Shown here: positions 45,282 to 49,380 of the stretch, piece by piece
Layout: the number at the start of each line of letters is the position of its first letter
How positions within the stretch are numbered: the first letter of the stretch is position 1
Position numbers and translations under genes: made by a program
Source: Lamprocystis purpurea DSM 4197
Lineage (GTDB): Bacteria; Pseudomonadota; Gammaproteobacteria; Chromatiales; Chromatiaceae
Direction: 5' to 3'
DNA length: 49,380 nt
NCBI RefSeq assembly: GCF_000379525.1
Contig: NZ_KB902441.1
Span: forward strand, 46,934 to 96,313
The notes under the pieces: model-generated
Seen by the model: only the letters and a program-made list of their open reading frames with translations
What the model was told of the DNA's origin: nothing
Databases searched by the model: none

Positions 45282-47477
45282 ATGAATCTGCGCATCCTCG
45301 GTATGGCCCCAGTCGCGGCCCTGGTCGTCGGCTTGTTTGTCGCCCTGGTGCTGATGCGCGATGCGATCGAGAACTCCGAGGCACTGAGCCGTGCCTTCGT
45401 GCCACTGCTGTTCGCGGTCCTGGCCGGGCTGTTGGTCCTGGCCGTGTTGGTGGCGGTGAACGTGATCAAGCTGGTGCGCCGCTACCGGCGCCAGGCGGCC
45501 GGCTCGCGTCTGACCTTGCGTATCGTCACCCTGTTCGCCTTGATCTCGCTCCTGCCGGTCGGCGTGGTCTACTACTTCTCACTGGGCTTTCTGCTGCGTG
45601 GAATCGACAGTTGGTTCGACGTGGAACTCGGCCGTGCCATGCAGGATGCCCTGTCGTTGAATCAGGCCTCGCTGGATCTGAATCAGCGGGTGCTCGGCAA
45701 GTATGTCGAGGCGCTGCTCTCCGGCATCCAGGATCGCTCATCCACCGCCATCGCACTGGCCCTGAACAGCATGCGCCGTCACGCCGGAGCCGAGGAGTTG
45801 ACCGTGTTCGCGGCCGGTGGTCAGGTCCTGGGCACCGCCAATCAGGACCCGGCCAAGCTGGTTCCCAGCTTCGGCGATCGGGCGATCCAGCAGGAGGTCC
45901 GGGCCGGCAACAACTATGTGGGACTGGAGACCGGGCCAAGTGACGATCTGGTGATCCGGGTGCTGGTGCAGGATCCGAGCGGCCGGCCGATGTACATGCA
46001 GGCCATCTTCCCCACCTCGAGCCGGATTTCGGAACTCTCCGAGGGTCTGGAGACCGCCTATAACCGCTACACGGAACTCGCCTATCTGCGCAGTTCACTC
46101 AAGTTCAGTTTTTCGCTGACCCTGTCGCTGGTGCTCCTGTTCGGGCTGATGGCCGCGCTGATCGCCGCCTTCCACACCGCCCGCCGCCTGGTGGCGCCGG
46201 TGGCGGATATCGCCCGCGGCACCCGCGCCATCGCCGCGGGCGACTATGAGCAACAACTGCCGCTGCCCAAACACGACGACGAGTTGGCCTTTCTGGTCGC
46301 CTCCTTCAACACCATGACGCGGCGGATCGCCCAGGCGCGCGATGCCGCGGCACGCAGTCAACAAGCCGTCGAAACCCAGCGCAACTATCTGGAGACGGTG
46401 CTCGGCCGGCTGTCGTCCGGGGTGGTCACCTTCGACGACGCCCAACATCTGCGCACCGCCAACCAGGCCGCCCGGCAAATTTTGAACCTGGAGGTCCGCA
46501 CCGGCGCGGAGCGGACCCTGAGCGACCTCGAACAGGAACAACCCTGGCTCGCCCCCTGGACCGAGGCGGTACGCGTTCACCTGGAATCAGGCCAGGACTG
46601 GCGCGAGGAACTTAGTCTGGCCCGCAGCGAAGGGCGCCAGACGCTGATGTGCCGGGGCAGCACCCTGCCGCTGCCGGGCAGCGCGGGACGCGGGCATGTC
46701 GTCGTCTTCGATGATATCAGCACGCTGATCAGCGCCCAGCGCAATGCCGCCTGGGGCGAGGTCGCGCGGCGCCTGGCGCACGAGATCAAGAATCCGCTCA
46801 CCCCCATCCAGCTCTCCGCCGAACGGCTGCGCCACAAGTTGCTGGCCAAGGCGCAGCCCGCCGATGCCCAGATCATCGACCGCTCCACCAGCACCATCAT
46901 CGCGCAGGTCGAGGCCATGAAGGCCATGGTCAACGACTTCTCGGACTATGCCCGTTCCCCCAAGTCGGAGCAGCAGCCGCTGGTGCTCGACCGATTGGTC
47001 CAGGAAGTCATGGACCTCTACCGCAGCGCGGGGTCCGGGGCCCTGACGCTGAACCTCGGCGCCCCCGGCGTCATGGTCCGTGGTGATGCGCTGCGCCTGC
47101 GCCAGGTGATCCACAATCTGATCAAGAATGCGCAGGAGGCTTTGGAGGGGCGACCCGACCCGCGGATCGACATCAGCACCTGCCGGTACGACCCGCAAGC
47201 GGCCGCCCAACCCGGCAGTTGCAATGGCGCGTCCGGCGGTGACCAGGTGCTGATTCAGGTCGCGGACAACGGCCCCGGCTTTGAGGCCGAGATCAAGGAT
47301 CGCGCCTTCGAGCCCTATGTCACCAGCAAGTCGAAGGGCACCGGACTGGGATTGGCCATCGTCAAGAAGATAATCGAGGAGCACGGCGGTATGATCATCG
47401 CCGAGAACACCGGCAGCGGCGCGATCCTTCGGGTCCGGCTGCCGGTCTGGCAAGCGAGTCCGCACGCGGCGGCATAA
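45282..47477 (+). CDS. ntrY: NtrY-like sensor histidine kinase
   Basis: The 731-residue kinase has two N-terminal membrane spans near residues 8-25 and 40-62, and a third near 82-104. A periplasmic sensor region is followed by a further span at about 280-305. Then come a HAMP domain (RRLVAPVADIARGTRAIAAG), a PAS-like domain, the phosphoacceptor His500 in RRLAHEIKNPLTPI, and an ATPase domain with NLIKNAQEAL, DNGPGF and GTGLGLAIVKKI. This is the NtrY architecture. The ligand is unknown; it precedes its cognate NtrX-like regulator by 24 bases. Confidence 0.92.
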   Translation: MNLRILGMAPVAALVVGLFVALVLMRDAIENSEALSRAFVPLLFAVLAGLLVLAVLVAVNVIKLVRRYRRQAAGSRLTLRIVTLFALISLLPVGVVYYFSLGFLLRGIDSWFDVELGRAMQDALSLNQASLDLNQRVLGKYVEALLSGIQDRSSTAIALALNSMRRHAGAEELTVFAAGGQVLGTANQDPAKLVPSFGDRAIQQEVRAGNNYVGLETGPSDDLVIRVLVQDPSGRPMYMQAIFPTSSRISELSEGLETAYNRYTELAYLRSSLKFSFSLTLSLVLLFGLMAALIAAFHTARRLVAPVADIARGTRAIAAGDYEQQLPLPKHDDELAFLVASFNTMTRRIAQARDAAARSQQAVETQRNYLETVLGRLSSGVVTFDDAQHLRTANQAARQILNLEVRTGAERTLSDLEQEQPWLAPWTEAVRVHLESGQDWREELSLARSEGRQTLMCRGSTLPLPGSAGRGHVVVFDDISTLISAQRNAAWGEVARRLAHEIKNPLTPIQLSAERLRHKLLAKAQPADAQIIDRSTSTIIAQVEAMKAMVNDFSDYARSPKSEQQPLVLDRLVQEVMDLYRSAGSGALTLNLGAPGVMVRGDALRLRQVIHNLIKNAQEALEGRPDPRIDISTCRYDPQAAAQPGSCNGASGGDQVLIQVADNGPGFEAEIKDRAFEPYVTSKSKGTGLGLAIVKKIIEEHGGMIIAENTGSGAILRVRLPVWQASPHAAA

Positions 47478-47501
47478 GGAACGAGGCGAGTAGACAGACC
47501 C

Positions 47502-48869
47502 ATGAGCGCTAACCATATCTTGGTCGTCGATGACGAACCCGACATCCGGCGTCTGGTCCAGGAAATCCTGGAGGACGAAGGTTACCGGGTCAGCGGCGCG
47601 GAGAGCGGTAACGCTGCGCGCCTGGCCCTGCGTGAACGCCGGCCCGATCTGATCCTGCTCGACATCTGGATGCCCGATCTGGACGGCATCAGTCTGCTCA
47701 AAGAGTGGTCCCAGGACGAGGGCCTGCCCTGTCCGGTGATCATGATGTCCGGTCACGGCACCGTCGAGACCGCGGTCGAGGCGACCCGGCTCGGCGCCTA
47801 CGATTTCCTGGAGAAGCCACTGTCCATGGCCAAACTCCTGCTCACGGTGGAGCGCGCCCTGGAGGCCGAGAAGCTGCAGCAGGAAAACATCGGGCTCAAG
47901 CGCCGTACCCCCCAGGTGCAGGAACCCGTGGGCCGCAGCGCGGCGATGCAGCGCCTGCGCGAACAAGTCAAACGCATCGCCGCCCATGACACCTGGGTCA
48001 TGATCACCGGCGAATCCGGCAGCGGCCGCGAGACCTTCGCCCGTTACCTCCATTCACAGAGCGCCCGCCGGGATCGCCCCTTCGTGGACCTCAGCGTCTC
48101 GGCCCTGGCCGGCGGCAACGCCGCGCGCGAACTGTTCGGCAGTGAGCAAGGCGGCCTGACTCACTACGGCAACCTGGAGAAGGCAGCCGGCGGCACCCTG
48201 CTCATCGACGAGGTCGCGGACATGGACCTGGATGCCCAGTCACTCCTGCTGGGTGCGCTCGACAGCGGATCCTTCCTGCGCGTCGGCGGTGCCGAACCGG
48301 TGGCGATCGATGTCCGGATCGTTGCCGTCACCCAGCGCAACCTGGAAGACGAGGTCCGGGCCGCCCGCTTTCGCGAGGATCTGTTCTATCACCTGAACGT
48401 GGTCCCGCTGAACATCCCGGCCCTGCGCGACCACGCCGAAGATGTCTCGGACCTGCTGAACTTCTATCTCGACTACTTTGCCACCCACGAGAAGCTGCCC
48501 TACCGCCGCTTCAGCGTCGGCGCCCAGAACTTCCTGCGCAACTATCTATGGCCGGGCAATGTGCGGGAGCTCAAGAATCTGGTGCAGCGCCTCCTGATCC
48601 TCGGTGCCGGCGATGAGATCAGCCAGAAGGAGGTTGAAAGCGCACTCGGTGCCCCGGCACCGGCGCAGGCGCAGTCACTCGAAGGCTTGGTGTCCTTCGA
48701 CCAACCCTTGCGTCAGGCCCGCGAGCAATTCGAGAAAGCCTACCTGGACTACCAACTCGAAAAGCACGTCGGCAACGTCAGCAAGATGGCCAAGGAGGCC
48801 GGTATGGAGCGGACTCACCTGTACCGCAAGCTGCGGTCGCTGGGAGTGGAGATCAAAGAGCGGCGGTAA
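47502..48869 (+). CDS. ntrX: NtrX-like response regulator with degenerate AAA+ motifs
   Basis: The 455-residue regulator has a receiver domain with phosphoacceptor Asp54 (LLDIWMPD), an AAA+ domain, and a Fis-type helix-turn-helix (NVSKMAKEAGMERTHLYRKL). The Walker A motif reads GESGSGRE with Arg176 in place of lysine, and Walker B is LLIDE. The sigma54-contact GAFTGA loop is replaced by GGLTHY (217-222). It therefore should not remodel sigma54 polymerase and probably binds DNA as an ordinary repressor or activator. NtrX proteins with altered GAFTGA are known. Confidence 0.92.
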   Translation: MSANHILVVDDEPDIRRLVQEILEDEGYRVSGAESGNAARLALRERRPDLILLDIWMPDLDGISLLKEWSQDEGLPCPVIMMSGHGTVETAVEATRLGAYDFLEKPLSMAKLLLTVERALEAEKLQQENIGLKRRTPQVQEPVGRSAAMQRLREQVKRIAAHDTWVMITGESGSGRETFARYLHSQSARRDRPFVDLSVSALAGGNAARELFGSEQGGLTHYGNLEKAAGGTLLIDEVADMDLDAQSLLLGALDSGSFLRVGGAEPVAIDVRIVAVTQRNLEDEVRAARFREDLFYHLNVVPLNIPALRDHAEDVSDLLNFYLDYFATHEKLPYRRFSVGAQNFLRNYLWPGNVRELKNLVQRLLILGAGDEISQKEVESALGAPAPAQAQSLEGLVSFDQPLRQAREQFEKAYLDYQLEKHVGNVSKMAKEAGMERTHLYRKLRSLGVEIKERR

Positions 48870-48872
48870 CCC

Positions 48873-49196
48873 ATGTCCATCATCGACAACTTCGAAGCCA
48901 TGCTCGCCCGCGGTCAGGACTCGGCCCTGTTGCGCTATGGGCTGGGCAACGCCTACCTGAAGGCGCAGCAACCCGACCGGGCCGCCGAGCACCTGGCCTT
49001 GGCCGTCCGTCAGGACCCGGACTACTCCGCGGCCTGGAAGCTCTACGGCCAGGCGCTCGCCGCGCTCGGACAGCACCCTCAGGCCATCGACGCTTTCGAT
49101 CAGGGCATTGCCACCGCGGAACGCAAGGGGGACATCCAGGCCGCCAAGGAAATGCGGGTCTTTCGCAAGCGGGTGGAGCAACTGCCGCGCGACTGA
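48873..49196 (+). CDS. Small TPR-repeat protein
   Basis: The 107-residue protein contains about two tetratricopeptide repeats: ALLRYGLGNAYLKAQQPDRA at 19-38 and YSAAWKLYGQALAALGQHPQ at 50-69. It has no signal peptide. Such proteins usually act as protein-protein adaptors. It starts three bases after the ntrX stop and should be cotranscribed with it, so a role with this two-component system is possible. Confidence 0.8.
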   Translation: MSIIDNFEAMLARGQDSALLRYGLGNAYLKAQQPDRAAEHLALAVRQDPDYSAAWKLYGQALAALGQHPQAIDAFDQGIATAERKGDIQAAKEMRVFRKRVEQLPRD

Positions 49197-49197
49197 T

Positions 49198-49211
49198 CGA
49201 CAACGACAACG
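49198..49211 (+). repeat. cgacaacgacaacg tail of a dispersed repeat
   Basis: This is the shared end of the gattacgacaacgac repeat also seen at 6287-6307 and 30850-30876, here without its gattac part. Confidence 0.4.
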
Positions 49212-49224
49212 CCGCTGTTCGATG

Positions 49225-49293
49225 GTTATAGCCTTCGTACCTGATATCCAGACAGACCCTTAGGTGTAGGGGCGGGTTTGAAACCCGCCCCTA
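49225..49293 (+). repeat. Dispersed palindrome, copy D
   Basis: The palindrome at 49267-49293 and its left flank (ccttcgtacctgatatccag) match copy B closely. The usual right flank is missing; instead the 81-bp end repeat starts at the last bases of the palindrome (ctag). It lies downstream of the TPR gene. Confidence 0.8.
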
Positions 49294-49371
49294 GCAGCCT
49301 GTCGGACTTTAGGCGATTTCCGAATAAGACGCTATCAAGAATCAAGCTCCGTAGGAGCCCGCTTGCGGGCG
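49291..49371. repeat. 81-bp repeat, right window copy
   Basis: Reverse complement of positions 1-81 with two mismatches, ending in the REP-like hairpin gcccgcttgcgggcg. It directly abuts palindrome copy D, giving a composite repeat. Confidence 0.85.
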
Positions 49372-49380
49372 ACGTGACCT

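Noticed and set aside
46587-48053. 488-residue open frame on the minus strand
   Set aside because: Antisense to the ntrY and ntrX genes, with no recognisable motif.

Overview
The window looks like a chromosomal segment of a GC-rich phototrophic gammaproteobacterium, most likely a purple sulfur bacterium of the Chromatiaceae. Four observations support this. There is a photoactive-yellow-protein/bacteriophytochrome hybrid with GGDEF and EAL domains next to a PYP-type 4-coumarate:CoA ligase. There is a Qmo/Hdr-type electron-transfer cluster of the dissimilatory sulfur world. There is a NifA/sigma54-controlled nitrogen-fixation accessory operon. The housekeeping blocks (dprA-smg-topA diverging from def-fmt-rsmB) follow gammaproteobacterial order. 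Species assignment is inference; no rRNA or tRNA gene was seen.

Layout. 0-10 kb: a lipoprotein-like trypsin-fold protease, a hypothetical exported protein, a beta-hydroxyacid dehydrogenase, hemB-aroE, a thioredoxin-like protein, a cNMP-binding protein, a TerC-type membrane protein, cardiolipin synthase and a DedA protein, with several dispersed palindromic repeats between them. 10-15.3 kb: qmoA-qmoB-hdrC-hdrB, in which the usual membrane subunit QmoC is replaced by soluble HdrC and HdrB. 15.4-22.5 kb: a DUF29 protein, a 2OG-Fe(II) oxygenase, two small DNA-binding-like proteins, a 30-codon remnant of the 5' end of hemE, the PYP-phytochrome-GGDEF-EAL photoreceptor, and the convergent ligase gene that probably activates its chromophore. 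22.5-31 kb: a REPIN-like repeat pair, a small membrane protein, then two sigma54-driven units that converge: SIR2-like gene plus hemerythrin (+ strand), and nifB, 4Fe-4S ferredoxin, nifO-like, flavodiiron protein, [2Fe-2S] ferredoxin, FeSII-like ferredoxin and draG (- strand).

31-41.4 kb (all - strand): a DUF2333 protein, alaC, hom and a phosphoglycerate-mutase-like gene, then a LysM protein, dprA, smg and topA. 41.5-49.2 kb (+ strand): def, fmt, rsmB, a DUF4390 protein, an NtrY-like kinase, an NtrX-like regulator with degenerate ATPase motifs, and a small TPR protein. The two ends of the window carry the same 81-bp sequence in opposite orientation.

How the parts fit: the nif segment is unusually rich in oxygen-handling proteins (flavodiiron protein, hemerythrin, FeSII-like ferredoxin). 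Together with DraG and an uncharacterised SIR2-like protein behind its own sigma54 promoter it reads as a nitrogenase maturation and protection module. The photoreceptor/ligase pair is a blue-plus-red light input into cyclic-di-GMP turnover. The Qmo/Hdr block is expected to move electrons between sulfur metabolism and a quinone or soluble partner.
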